Source of the DNA: Saxidomus purpurata
Lineage: Eukaryota > Mollusca > Bivalvia > Venerida > Veneridae
Length of the DNA: 64,000 nucleotides
Direction of reading: 5' to 3'
Assembly: GCA_022818135.1 (NCBI GenBank)
Contig: JAFMSR010000019.1
Span: forward strand, 4,507,357 to 4,571,356
Shown here: piece by piece, positions 48,901-60,604 of the stretch
How the letters are laid out: the number at the start of each line of letters is the position of its first letter
Position numbering within the stretch: the stretch's first letter is position 1
The notes under the pieces: generated by a model
Databases searched by the model: none
What the model was told of the DNA's origin: nothing
What the model saw: only the letters and a program-made list of their open reading frames with translations
Position numbers and translations under genes: made by a program

Positions 48901-49616
48901 CATATTTCATGATAGACACAGTGATAGACATGTATCACTAATTAATATGTCTCTCACGGAGGTGGAATACATAATTAGTATCAATATATACATGCAAGAT
49001 CCTTCAACATAGACTAAACCCCTGCCATATTGCATGTAAATAATTTAAAACCAATGTTGAAAAACACGTATTTTCGCATACTACTTGTTACATGTACACA
49101 TTAGCCGTAATACGTATCCTTTTTTTATAATAATCTGCGTTCATACGTATCTCCTTCGGTCGTCAGACGTATCCGTTTATCTTCACACACCTATATCAAA
49201 ACGATACCGCTAATTCTAAGTATAGGGCTGTTTGTATTGATACCTTATACGTTTGTCTGTATACATGTCTTTGGTCATTGATATATCTTGTTATTATAAA
49301 CAAATAAATGTCACATTTGGCAACATAACTGTAGTTTTTCAACATTTTAGGGAAATACTTTAATTAAAAGGTGTCAGTTTATCATAAAAACTTCACACAT
49401 GTTTAGTTTAAACATACTGCTACATATGTCACGCAAATAACGGAGCAAAAATGAGAAACAATAGAAATATCGGGGTTATTCCAGAATCTGGACGTGCATG
49501 TATATACATCCCTATTTGCGATAGAAGTAGTCGAATACCCGGGGTGAATACATAATTGTGAGAACAAGAAGTTTGATGTCTTCTAAATAAATGACCATTT
49601 GAGGCTGTACACTCTA

Positions 49617-49816
49617 GGGCCTAGATAGCTCGGTGTTTAGGGCGTTCGCCTCCGGAATGGGAGGTCCCGGCTTCGAATCCCAGCCGGAGCACGCGATGTG
49701 TCCTTGGGCAGACACTGAAACCACACGTGCCTCAGTCTACCCAGCTGTAAATGTGTAGCAGCGATGAAAAGTTTAGTGCATGAGACCTAAATTACTATTT
49801 TGCTAGTAACGAATAA
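49617..49816 (+). repeat. tRNA-derived SINE, fullest copy of the 'gggcgttcgcctcc' family
   Basis: A-box-like tagctcggtgtttagggcg, then gttcgcctccgg, a B box ggcttcgaatccc, then agccggagcacg, tgtccttgggcagacac and cctcagtctacccagctg. The tail is an aataaat tract at about 49806. Confidence 0.8.
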
Positions 49817-49819
49817 ATA

Positions 49820-51170
49820 TTTGAAGGACAAATTTCACGTTGCGAACCATTTCAAACACTTTTTCATTAACCTTACCACTAACAAAATGATATACATTTA
49901 TTTGTAAAAGAAAATTTCCTACCTGCTAATGTTAATCAATCCTTTATAAGAAAAAATAAAGAGCAATATGTCACTCGTAAATTGCATATTATTACGTATA
50001 ATAAATATTCTCTATATCTCAATGGGTTTTAAACTGTTTTACAGTGCATGCTAATTTCATGTACTGGATAAAATCATTTCCGATAAGGTAGTTACGCGAT
50101 TATTACAAAAAAAGCATGATAAATATCTCAAAAACTGAAGGGTGATTATTTTCTGAAAATTTACACAGGTTGATAAACAGTACATATCAACTCTGACAAA
50201 TAAAATCTCATTTTTTTTTCTTCAATTGTGTTGAAGTTTCCTCCTTTTTTAACCAATATTTGAATGAATGCAGTGAATTCTTTTGGTCGTTTTTGTTACA
50301 CAGACAATACCTACCTGTCATGCATGAGAAATACAATATTATAATGATTAAGACAACTTTGGTGGCAAATCAAAGTGCAAAAAAATATGAGGCCTTTCTT
50401 TATTATAAAAGGGGGCTATTTTCTAAAATAAAAATTAAATGTTTTTTTACTTACACAGAATGGCAAACGTATCCTCCCCGTCTAGAAGGTGTTCTTTAAC
50501 CAATTCAATGTTTGATGTATATTTTGTATTTACATTTGTTCCGTTAATGAACACAACATAAAAGAATTACTAAGTATAATTTATATTAATTTATTTATTA
50601 TTTATTGATAATACAAAGTCCAAGATATCAGTACATAATGAGAGTGATTGTCAAAATTAGTGAACTTCATTTCCTTCCCCTCAGGCTCCTATATGTATCC
50701 ATGTCAACTGTCATTCAGTAACAACCATGGTCACTCGGTCATCTCCGGAAACATCCGTAAGAAGCGAATTTGCTGGTGACATCAATTATAATTTAGATAG
50801 TGCGCATGTGTATAGGCATACATTCGGAAAACCATCGCAAACCTTTTTAACAAAGAATACGAACACGTTCCGAATGTTTTAGCGACTCACTAAGGAGCAT
50901 CAAACTTATGCTGGTTAGTGTGGAAAATGTAATGATTATTTAAAAAAAACTCTCATGTGAAATCATACAGCGTGTAAGAATTTCGTCGCGTGTTTGTTAG
51001 GACTTTTTATTTCTAGTCCGCGTGCTAATTAATAGGTTCAAACAGGTGTGTACGTTCCCGTCTAACAAGCTGTCATTTTTTTTCAAAATCTTGATGCAAA
51101 CACGTGCCAGTTCCCCATATGGTTCTTGAAACGTTTTCAAAACCCTATATAAAGAAACTGCATCATGCCA
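49820..51170. other. Intergenic, no gene seen
   Basis: AT-rich, with no recognisable repeat or coding frame. Confidence 0.4.
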
Positions 51171-51175
51171 TATCA

Positions 51176-51236
51176 ATCGGAACATCGCTCGGCTTTTTCC
51201 GTTATTTCTACGGAAAAGGCCGATCGATGTTCCGAT
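51176..51236. other. Near-perfect 26-bp hairpin, miRNA-precursor-like
   Basis: Arms 51176-51201 and 51211-51236 pair at 24 of 26 positions plus one G-U, around a 9-base loop (ttatttcta). Partial pairing continues outwards (atat / atat). It could be a small foldback element or a miRNA-type precursor; nothing here tells these apart. Confidence 0.5.
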
Positions 51237-52662
51237 TTGAATTCATATATGGTATCGGAGTCTTCAACATCCAATTACCGATTGAGATAGGACGATCCAA
51301 ATATATATTTGAGTGTTATACGATAATGAACGTTTTGCCTCTCGGGCCTAGTGTGACCATTATTAAAACAGATGCGAGAAAATTAGAACAAAGATCCTGC
51401 TATCTTAATTAAAATCAATTGATCAACATTTTTTGAAGTTATACAGCTGTCCATAGTGACCCAAGAGTGTCCCAATGAGTAGAATATTCACCAAGGGATG
51501 GGAGAAAAAAAAACGAGCGTGTCCAAATTTATTCGCGTTATTTATAGTTAGTTTTAGTTTAAACTTATTTATTTTTTATCGATTTAGAACATTTTTTTAG
51601 CAACTTATGCTTAAATACACATACTCTAGTTTACTGCTTCCGGGGGTTTTGACCAGTACTCGCGCGGAAAGAAACGATTGTGTAGGTATAGGATATCGAC
51701 CGAGTACAAGGTCTTTCTTTCATGAAGTTCATGCACAGTTCTTACCATCAACTAGTCTTGCTAGTAACATGTCTGAATTTAGTTACATTAGTGTACCGGA
51801 ATACGATTCTAACGGCTCTCGATAATGTTTATGAACAGGAAGCTGATAAAATGTTTCTAACGCAGAATACGTACATGTATTACTACATGTATTTTTTCTT
51901 CATGTTCCTGTTACACATGAGTGTTCGTGAAATAACACGTTTCATATACATGAAAATTATTATACCACTTTTTATACCTTCGTAACGAAGTTTAACAGGG
52001 AGAAACATTGAGTCGCGCTATATGTCTGTCGGTATGTCCGTTCGTACAAATTTATTTTCAAAGATGAAATAGGTATAGAGCGTGTTTTTTTTCGGATATC
52101 GTCGACATGATGCGCTCAGGGTTTTATTCAGTAATCACCTGCCGGAAATCAAAGAAACTTCACTGGAGTGTTTAGGTCTTGTTTTTGCACATCGTCAACG
52201 TGTTGCGCTCGGATAATTAAGTTACGGCCCTTTAATTTTGAAAACGTCTGGCACTCTAGTGTACATCGAGAATTGTGTTGGCTTTTACTCAAATATGCAT
52301 GTCGGTGTCACGGTAAAGGACTTAATCGTGAAAAGGGGGAAAAATGTATCCGCGACCGGAGAATCCAGCCGGAAGAGCATTGGTCATAATAAGCGAAAGG
52401 TCAAGGTTCGAGTTCCAGCCATGACCGGCTTCATATTTTTCTCAGATTGTAACATTTCGCGCCCAACATATAACTAACTATAGCTCTTAAACATTCGCCA
52501 TGTGGAGTTGTGCTTCTGTAATACAGTTACAACACTATACTGTGGAGAAATAGGCATATTTAGCATGTGCCACAACAGTTTGCTCTGAAAATATATGACC
52601 TAGTGTCAGTAAATACATGTATCATAGAAGTACTTATCGGCAACTGAAGTTTTACTTGTTAT

Positions 52663-52902
52663 TCTGCCCTGTTGCAAAAGAAAGTGTGCACTAAGGTTTT
52701 TGTTAATTTTTATGTATTATTTTTAACAGAAATATTTAAATGTTTGGTATCAAAATTTAAGGCAACTTATGCTCAATTTCATTTGCATTGATAGCACATT
52801 CAACTGATAGCAAATGGTGTATAAAGGTAGCGTTCGAAATTTGAGACCAATAATAGAGATATTCGAAATAAAAACGTGCACACTTTCTTTTGCAACTAAG
52901 TA
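52663..52902. mobile_element. MITE related to 7219-7471
   Basis: gttgcaaaagaaagtgtgcac at the left faces gtgcacactttcttttgcaac at the right, a 21-bp perfect inverted repeat, ending in taagta. Interior about 200 bp, AT-rich, non-coding. Confidence 0.8.
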
Positions 52903-53159
52903 CATTGACAAAGCAAAAGAAGGTGAAATTTAAGCTTTTGTTATATAAATATCACCTTACAGTCACTAGACATAACATAAATGTACGGTTTGTTTGTATC
53001 TCAGCTACTGAACAAGGTGTAGAGAGATAGGAAACAATTTTCTTTTTGTTCATAGAAAAGACTCAACAAATAATAGTTGACATAACTGATATTTTTACTA
53101 AGCAGCATGCTATAATAAAATTATATTAATACACCAAAATATTCATTATGTTACACTTA

Positions 53160-53485
53160 AATTCCAATGGTATTCAGATGAATTTGGATGGAATTCCACT
53201 GGGATGGAATTCCACTGGTGTTCAGATGAAATTCCACTGGTATTTTAATGTAATTCCATTGGTATTCAGATGATATTCCACTGGTATTTAGATGGAATTC
53301 CACTGGTATTCAAGTCGAATTATTTTTCAATGATATCTATAACATTTCCACTGGAAAACCAGAGGAATTTCACTGTAATTTTTTAGCTATTCCAGTGGAA
53401 TACCAAAACAATACCATTGAAAAATACCAGTGGAATTGAGATGGAATTCCAGAAAAATATCCAGTGGTATTCCAGATGTTATTTT
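53160..53485. repeat. ~22-bp satellite with an orientation switch
   Basis: Units like ggaattccactggtattcag repeat from 53160 to about 53330. From about 53345 to 53485 the complement form (ccagtggaataccaaa) prevails. Confidence 0.8.
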
Positions 53486-53499
53486 CACTGTGGAGCTAC

Positions 53500-54090
53500 A
53501 CAATTCGTGACCAGCTCAGCACCCTCAATCCCAGCAATCTTCTGTTTTTCCAATATTGGGGAGATGATATTTCCATTCTCCACTGAAAGTTAGTCCATTC
53601 GTGACCAACTTAACCCCCACAGTCCCAGCAATCCTCTGTTTTTCCCATATAGGGGAGATGACTTTTTCATTCACCACTGAAAGGCAGCCCTGTTGTGACC
53701 AAATTAACTCCCACAGTCCCAGCAATCCTCTGTTTTTTCTCAGATAGGGGAGATGACTTTTTCATTCACCACTGAAAGGCAGCCCATTTGTGACCAACTT
53801 AACTCCCACAATCCGAGCAATCCTCTGTTTTTCTCATATAGGGGAGATGAATTTTCCATTCTTCACAGAAAGGCAGCCAATTTGTGACCAACTTAACTCC
53901 CACAATCCCAGCAATCCTCTGTTTTTCCCATATAGGGGAGATGACTTTTCCATTCTTCACTGAAGGCAAACCATTTGTGACCAACTTAACTCCCACAATC
54001 CCAGCAATCCTCTGTTTTTCCCATAATGGGGAGGTGATTTTTCCATTCTCCACTGTAAAGCAACCCATTTATGACCAACTTAACCCCCAT
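53500..54090. repeat. 94-bp tandem repeat, about six units
   Basis: The landmark ccagcaatc lies at 53531, 53625, 53719, 53813 (one mismatch), 53908 and 54001, a period of 93-95 bp. Each unit holds ctgtttttcccatata and gggagatgac.. ttccattc. The open frames here are shadows of the array. Confidence 0.95.
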
Positions 54091-54259
54091 ATAAATATGT
54101 GTTTCTAATCTCCTGATCAACCTAAGACTTAACTTTTTACTTCCAACATCAAACGTTTTCCTAAGAAAATGATCAAAAAGACAAATTTTCAAGTGTAATG
54201 CAAATAAACTGTTCAAGTGTTTTTAGAGGAATCAATAGTTGTCCCTAATAAGTGACGAA

Positions 54260-55060
54260 TGCCACCGTCTGTAAGCCTGACCTTCAAGTCGTGGACCCAG
54301 TACTTGCGATTGACACTTTATAGCCATGTAATGAACATGTGTTCAAATTCATTTAAAAATCTTTCAATGTATATCAGAGTTACAATCTGGACATGAACAT
54401 GTGGATATAATACAGGATTCTGAACTGTCTGACCTCTAAGTGTGACATTGACCTTTAATGTAAAGACGAGGGCCTTGCACATGACATGTTATCTCCATGT
54501 GCTCAACAATTGTGCCATGTAATTTCAAAATCCTTCCATGCTTGACAAATTTACTATGTAATAAATACTATACAGGATTCCTTTAAAGTGTGACCTTGAC
54601 CTTTAAGGTAGGGACGAGGGTCTTGCACGTGACATGTCATCTTGATGTGCTGAACATTTGGGCCAAGTTATTTTAATATCTTTCAATGCATGACAAAGTT
54701 ACAGTCCAGACACACATGTGTGCATATAAATTGGATTCAGTTACCTTTAAACTCTAAGTGTGGCATTGACTTTAAAATTGCGATGTGGGTCGTGCACGTG
54801 ACACGCCATCTTGATGTGCTGAACATTTGTGCCACGTAATTTTCAAATCTTTCAATGCATGACAAAGTTACAGTCAGGACACGAATGTGTGCATATATAC
54901 AGGAGTCCATTATCTTTGAAGTGTGACCTTGACCTTTGAGGTAGGATGTTGGTATTCCGCGCGACACATCATCTTGATGTGCTGAACATTTGTGCCAAGT
55001 TATTTCAAAATCCATCGATGCATGACAAAGTTACAGTCCGGACACTTATAAAAAGTAAGG
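54260..55060. repeat. ~150-170-bp degenerate tandem repeat
   Basis: Units hold gtgaccttgacctttaaggt, cttgcacgtgacatgtcatc, gatgtgctgaacatttg and gcatgacaaagttacagtc. The landmark atgtgctgaac lies near 54496, 54644, 54813 and 54975. Confidence 0.85.
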
Positions 55061-55181
55061 ATGGACACACGGACGGACGGACAAGCTGAATCCAATATAC
55101 CCCCTTACACTTTGTGTTTCAGTTTACGACAAAAGTCCTGACCAGTCAAATGATGAATGCTAACTCTATAATTATGTGTTC

Positions 55182-55757
55182 TATTATAAAGGGAGACTAA
55201 CACTTACATATCATTCTTTTGACCAATCTAATTAGTCTCACCCTTCATAATGACCTTCAAAACCAAAAGAGGAAGTTGTAAATGAGATTACGTCAAATAA
55301 CTACCAGTAGATTAACCTACTCAAAATTGAAAAAGATATACATAAGGCAAGTTATAGTAATATTATATTCTTAATACAAATATTATCATTTTATCAAGGA
55401 AAAACTTTAACTTTTGTAGTGCAAATAAAGTAAAAAAGTAAATTTGAATAAAAGTAAAAAAACTACAAGTATTATAAAGGGAAACTAACACATTCATATC
55501 ATTCTTTTGATCAATCTAATTATTTCCTCCCTTCATAATGACCTTTCTGAAACTAAAAGAGGAAGTTTAAGATTACGTCAAAGGAATACCAATACAGTGA
55601 TTTATTTAACCTTCTCAAAATTAAAAAAGAGATACATCAGGCAAGTTATATTCTCAATATATATATTATCATTTTATCACAGAAAAACATGAACTTCTGT
55701 GGTGCAAATAAGGTAATACTTTTTTCTAAATAAAAGCAAAAACACTCGAAAGTTTTC
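55182..55757. repeat. 288-bp direct duplication
   Basis: tattataaagggagactaac at 55182 recurs at 55470 as tattataaagggaaac, and both copies continue in parallel through cattcttttga, gaggaagtt, aggcaagttata and tattatcattttatca. The second copy ends about 120 bp before the Mab-21-like start. Confidence 0.9.
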
Positions 55758-55880
55758 AACATTTTTCTAGTCTAAAAATAGCACCATGAAATAATAAAGA
55801 GTTTAGAAATTTTACCAAAAGTTTATTCTCAATAAGTGCATGAAAAATGATATAAAGTAACATTTGTGTAATATTTCAGG

Positions 55881-58010
55881 ATGTTTCATGCTCCAGACAA
55901 CTATCAAAATGCCTCAGTGCGACTCTCTGAGGTGCTGAATGATATTGGTGTTCATGAGAGAATGTTGATAAAGACGAGGAGAGCGAATTTACTGTGGGAG
56001 ACTACAGCAACAATCACAGCTAGATTAATAGGAAGCCAATCATCTGTATATCTGTTAGGAAGTCAGTGTGAAGGTACAACTACAAGAGGACTTCAATCCG
56101 ACCAGGATATACTTGATTGTATAAATCAATTCAATGTGATACAGAACTGGGCTGAGTGGTCTCCTGGTAAAGACAGCCTCCTCATGATACAGGATGAAAC
56201 AACTCCACCAGGATATTGTTACTTACAGTGTATTAGATCTGATGTTCCACTTCCTGACACTGAGGAATATGGGAATCACCATGTAAAAGACACACATGGA
56301 AGAGTGTTGATGAAAAACACACTGATTGATGATATTATTCTGCTTCAGGGTTACCAGCGACAAGGTCCATCACTGGCAAGACAAGGAGTACCAGGTTTAA
56401 TTGATCAAGATCAAATTCTTTCATATCCTTTAAAATCCTTACCACAGTCTGTCAGACATTGGTTAGACCTGTACCAGTCAAGGTGGCCGACTGCAGGAAT
56501 GAAAAGATATGCACTAAAATCTGAGTGTTTTGTTGTTCCCACTGGCAGTACTGTTAGTGAAAATAAAGACTTCCAATGGAGAATTTCTACCTCCTTGGCG
56601 GAGAGATGTTTCATGTTTAATCTAAATATTACTCAAATAAGGTGTTACATACTGCTAAAGATGATTCTTAAAACATTTATTAATCTTCATGAACAAAAAC
56701 ACATTACAAGTTATATGTGTAAAACAGTTTTATTTCACTGTATTAGAAGTAAACCTTTACATGTCTGGAATGAAAGTAATATTCTTCATTGCTTAACATA
56801 CTGTGTATTAACACTTAATGAATGTATATCGTGTGGCAATTGTCCTCATTTCATTATACCTGGTAACAACTTGATGGCTGGTAAAATAACTGCTGAAAAC
56901 AAACACCAATTACTTGAAAAGATGTTAAACTTAAAATGGCATACTATTGGTTCTCTCCTCAAGATTCAAGTTGATAACCTTGGACAAAAACTACTGTTGA
57001 AGCTGAACATAATACCTGATGTAGATTACAATGCCACATTCTATATTGAAAATACTTAAGGATTTCTGAAAGATGCAGGACTTCTTGCATTCGATACTGC
57101 TAGTACTATTGACTGTACCTATAAAAGATGTCTCCTTTTTCTGAATAATAAAAATGTTGAGGAACAGATGCCTTTTCTAGCGCAGACTGTTGTTAATTTA
57201 GTCAGGTACCACAATGAAGGAAATATGTGTGTACAGGCTGCATGCAAATGTCTGACACCTTTCTTCTGTGCTACACTAGGATCTCTGATGGCATCCTACA
57301 ACATTCAGCACAACAATCCTGTTTCTCCCCAAGCACTTGGATGGTTGTCAGCTGGAATTTACTCAGATGTCTCATCCAGCCGGCTGAAAATTGCTTCTGT
57401 GTTTTATTGTGTTGGTGACATGGAAAGAGCAGCTTTAATTCTGAAAGATACTGAAGAACGGTACAACGTACATGTTGCTGAGCCTGTATGTGGATGTTAT
57501 CCATTTCAAAACGCCATGGTCAATACAGATTTCTGCATATTATCAGCCAATTACAATGAAGAAGCTTTAAAGTATATTACAGTCTTTTGTGTAAGATTTC
57601 TGTCCACAGAAATATACTGTATTCCAAAGGAGCTTCAGTATGAAATGTTCCGATCTACTGAAGACGAACGACAACATAGTGGGGAATATGATGACTGGAT
57701 GGATTTAGCTGTTGTAGATTCCATTCCATATCTTTACTTTCTTCAGTACATGACCTATGGTTTCCTACAGAGATTACAAGACCAACAGCAAGCATTACGT
57801 AAGCTCCTCAGGGTTACTCTAAGAGAAAAAATCCTTGGACACAGGGAAACAGCCTGGAATCTGTTAGGACAGTGCATGGAGCAAGAAAATAAACTGAATG
57901 ATGCATTGCAGTGTTATAGAAATTCACTTCAGGTCAGGCAAACAAATAATGTTGCAAGAGTTCATATATGTAGGCTTCTGACCAGGCTAGTAGCTCTTGC
58001 AAACAGATAA
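55881..58010 (+). CDS. Mab-21/cGAS-like receptor (cGLR-type) gene with an in-frame stop
   Basis: The frame runs from ATG 55881, just after an acceptor-like atatttcag, to TAA 57057-57059 (392 residues), and continues in the same frame to TGA/TAA at 58010 (709 codons if the stop is ignored). Residues 60-79 (GSQCEGTTTRGLQSDQD) give the nucleotidyltransferase GS signature with Glu64, Asp74 and Asp76 as likely metal ligands. Residues 228-260 (WRISTSLAERCFMFNL, ITQIRCYILLKMILK) match the Mab-21 helical domain. The part beyond the stop has a TPR-like end (ETAWNLLGQCMEQE, DALQCYRNSLQVR). Bivalves carry many such genes, some sensing nucleic acids and making cyclic-nucleotide signals; activity here is not shown. 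The copy at 60605 reads GCA (Ala) where this one has TAA, so this stop is derived or a sequence error. Confidence 0.78.
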
Positions 58011-58622
58011 ACATGAAAACATTGGAACTAACCGAAAGATGTTTGAAGAAGTGTCTGCTTAACAAAATCTCTCATGTATACATATGTATATGATATTTTA
58101 AAAATAAGAAGGAGATATGACAATGTTGCACTGAAGGGACGTAATTCTACTGTAAAACTAAGGTTTAAGGAGACTGCGTTTTTGGTACGTGGCATTCCCT
58201 GTTTGATATTATTTTTGTTTTTAACATGCAGCCAACTGTATATAGTGTGACATTAAAAGCCTGCATGTAAAGTAAGTTCCAAACTTTTAAGAAATGTCAA
58301 GTAGGCGCATGCAGCAAGTTGCATTAAACTTCCAATCAAACTAAACTGATTCTTCATGTTCTGTGCATACTGAAATAAATTATGAGTGACATGTATTTTC
58401 TTAAAACATGCTAATGATGAACAGCTTTCTGTTGTTCTCTTCTGGTGGCTTGGTTTGTTTTCAGTAATACATGTAAAAGAAATTAGATAATGATACGATA
58501 ATCAAATTCTTCATTTGCTTTCCAAAATCCAGTTACAAAACATAGCATGATGCGGCCATTGTCTCCTTTTGAAATTTATGCTGGTTACTTCTTTAGGGGT
58601 CCCCCATCTGTGGTCGGGTGGT
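58011..58622 (+). other. 3' flank of the Mab-21-like gene
   Basis: Probable 3' UTR with a candidate AATAAA at 58374-58379. A 50-base piece at 58165-58215 (gcgtttttggtacgtggcat) repeats the end of the LINE reading frame found at 59385-59430. Confidence 0.5.
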
Positions 58623-59252
58623 TAAGATAAGATAAGATAAGTTTATTTCGGTAAAAAATGCACATATAACATGGCAATAACATTGATGATGCGTGGTTAC
58701 AAATAACAACAGTTGACATGCTATATAACATGACATGCATATTTATGAGCCATGAAATGCACACCAATACCAGGGATAACAAAAAAAAGGGGAATATTTG
58801 ATTGTGTCTGACGGAAGAGGGGGAGGACTCTGTGATGGGCAGTTTTTAAATCCCACTGGGACGAAACTGTTTTGATTTCTGTCCTCTGGCCTGTTTCGTC
58901 GGGCCCTTAAGGGTGTTTCTCTTGGTGCTCTGCCTTCTGCAAAGGCATTGAGTACATACGTTTTTTGGTTCTCAAGGTTTGCTTTTTATATATTTATACA
59001 CGAGCATTTTTGTGTTTTACATACCATGCCTTTTGTTTCCATTGCGTGTGTTAGAGATTCACCTAGCAGGGATTACTTTTATTTACACTGTCCTGTGACT
59101 TTGGAACATGGTGGGGGTAAGAGTGAGGTTGGGTGCGCACCATAAACCGGTTTAAGCTCCCCAGTGGTGTTTTTGCCACTGACCGTTCCAAGGCGGTGCC
59201 CCACTGTGTTCCTTTAATTGTTCGTTTTGTCCTCGTGTGTTTGCTTTGTATG

Positions 59253-60110
59253 CTAGTGTGTGTTGGTAGTGTATATGTGTGTGTGTACATGATTGTGTGT
59301 GTGTGTCGTGTGTGTGTGCGTGTGTGTGGGTGTGTGTGTTGGTGGTGTGCACTTCTGGGTGCTGTGGGGTTCGTTTTGGGGAGGCTGCGTTTTTGGTACG
59401 TGGCATTCCCTGTTTGATATTATCTTTGTTGTTTTGATTGATTGTTTGAACTTTTGGGAAGACTGTATATCCCTAAGCGCCTGTGGAAGACTATTCCATA
59501 GGACAACCCCATTATATGTAAATGACTTTTTACCAAAATTGCCAACTTTTGGTAAGCTATAACGCCCTGTTTCACTAAACGTGTGGCACGAATCAGGATG
59601 GGACTGCACAGTCACTCTGGATCGTGTACAGCGATCATGTGTAGAGCTAATGGGTATAAAATGCTCCTTAAGATAATCTGGGGCGGTGCCTGTTTTAATT
59701 TTATGAACATGACAGAGAGTGATCTGGTCCACTCTCTTTGAGACCGGTAACCAGTTCAAGGACTGAAACTGCTCTGGCCCTATATGCGATCTACTATCCA
59801 GATTCAAGATAAAGCGAGCCAACTTATTTTGGGTTATCTGAAGCCTTTTCCTCCAGTATTGAGACAAACTAGGGTACCAAAAAGAACAAACATAGTCGAA
59901 ATGGCACTGGATTAGGGACATGACCAATAACTTTCTTGTCTGTAGATTCAGAAATTGACTCTTACGATACAAATACTTCAACCGGGCATTATCTTTTTTG
60001 ACAACTGACCTTGCAATGTCATCACAGGAAAGATGCTGATCCAAAATAGCACCTAGATATTTGACTGATTTGGTAGCCTGAATACTAGAACCATTACAGG
60101 ATATATTCAA
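59253..60110 (-). pseudogene. LINE reverse transcriptase, C-terminal fragment
   Basis: A 285-residue open frame on the minus strand. The first 230 residues are the thumb/C-terminal part of a non-LTR reverse transcriptase (SVKYLGAILD, KLARFILNLDSR, LNWLPVSKRVDQ, GVVLWNSLP). The rest is translation of the CA-rich 3' region. Confidence 0.85.
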
Positions 60111-60343
60111 TTTACTCTGTGACCTGAGCTTAGGTTTCGACCCAAAGAGAATAGACTCTGTCTTTCCAAGGTGCAGTGAAAGCTTGTTGCTTGCAGTTCC
60201 AACTCAGAAGACAAACTAGATTCTATTTGAAATTTACTTTTCCCCGAAACAAGAATCCCGGAATCATCAGCGTACAACAAAAGTTTGTTATTAACAACAG
60301 CAGACATATCGTTGACATATATTAAAAATAAAAGGGGACCCAA
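60107..60343 (-). pseudogene. LINE reverse transcriptase, palm fragment
   Basis: GPLLFLIYVNDMS and LLLYADDSG carry the YADD catalytic motif. Preceded by a TAG that replaces the Ser after CGVPQG and followed by a frameshift, so it cannot make an enzyme. Confidence 0.85.
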
Positions 60344-60604
60344 AATCTACCCTTGTGGTACCCCACAGGTTATACTAGCCTGGCTAGAAAATACACCAGA
60401 AACATCAACTAACTGCTGTCGATCAGAAAGGTAAGATTGAAACCAAACGACAGCATTAGAACTCAGGCCAACAGCGTTCAATATCATTAACAATATATCA
60501 TGATTGACTGTGTCGAACGCCTTCTGTAAATCAAGAAGAAATGCCCACCATCTTACCTTGATCCATCTGAAATTTTATGTAATCAGATAAATAAATGAGA
60601 CATA

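Larger units (their letters stand above)
58623..60604 (-). mobile_element. 5'-truncated LINE (jockey/CR1-like reverse transcriptase)
   Basis: Minus strand. The reverse transcriptase starts near 60590 with SDYIKFQMDQGK, then AFDTVNHDILL, CGVPQG and YADDS. A C-terminal domain follows (YLGAILDQHLS to NGVVLWNSLPQALRD). Then come a CA-rich tract, a 3' UTR and a (ttatc)n tail at 58624-58643. The frame is broken: a TAG stands where Ser follows CGVPQG, and a shift lies near 60190. The endonuclease and first half of the reverse transcriptase are missing, as in normal 5' truncation. Dead element. Confidence 0.88.

Noticed and set aside
51104..51412. 102-codon plus-strand frame
   Set aside because: Runs straight through the near-perfect hairpin and lacks recognisable protein features.
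53525..54216. Repetitive frames with a recurring WEKQRIAG motif
   Set aside because: Shadows of the 94-bp tandem array on both strands; no start, signal or splice support.
59133..59562. Plus-strand frames rich in Cys and Val
   Set aside because: Translation of the (tg)n-rich tract and the antisense of the LINE.
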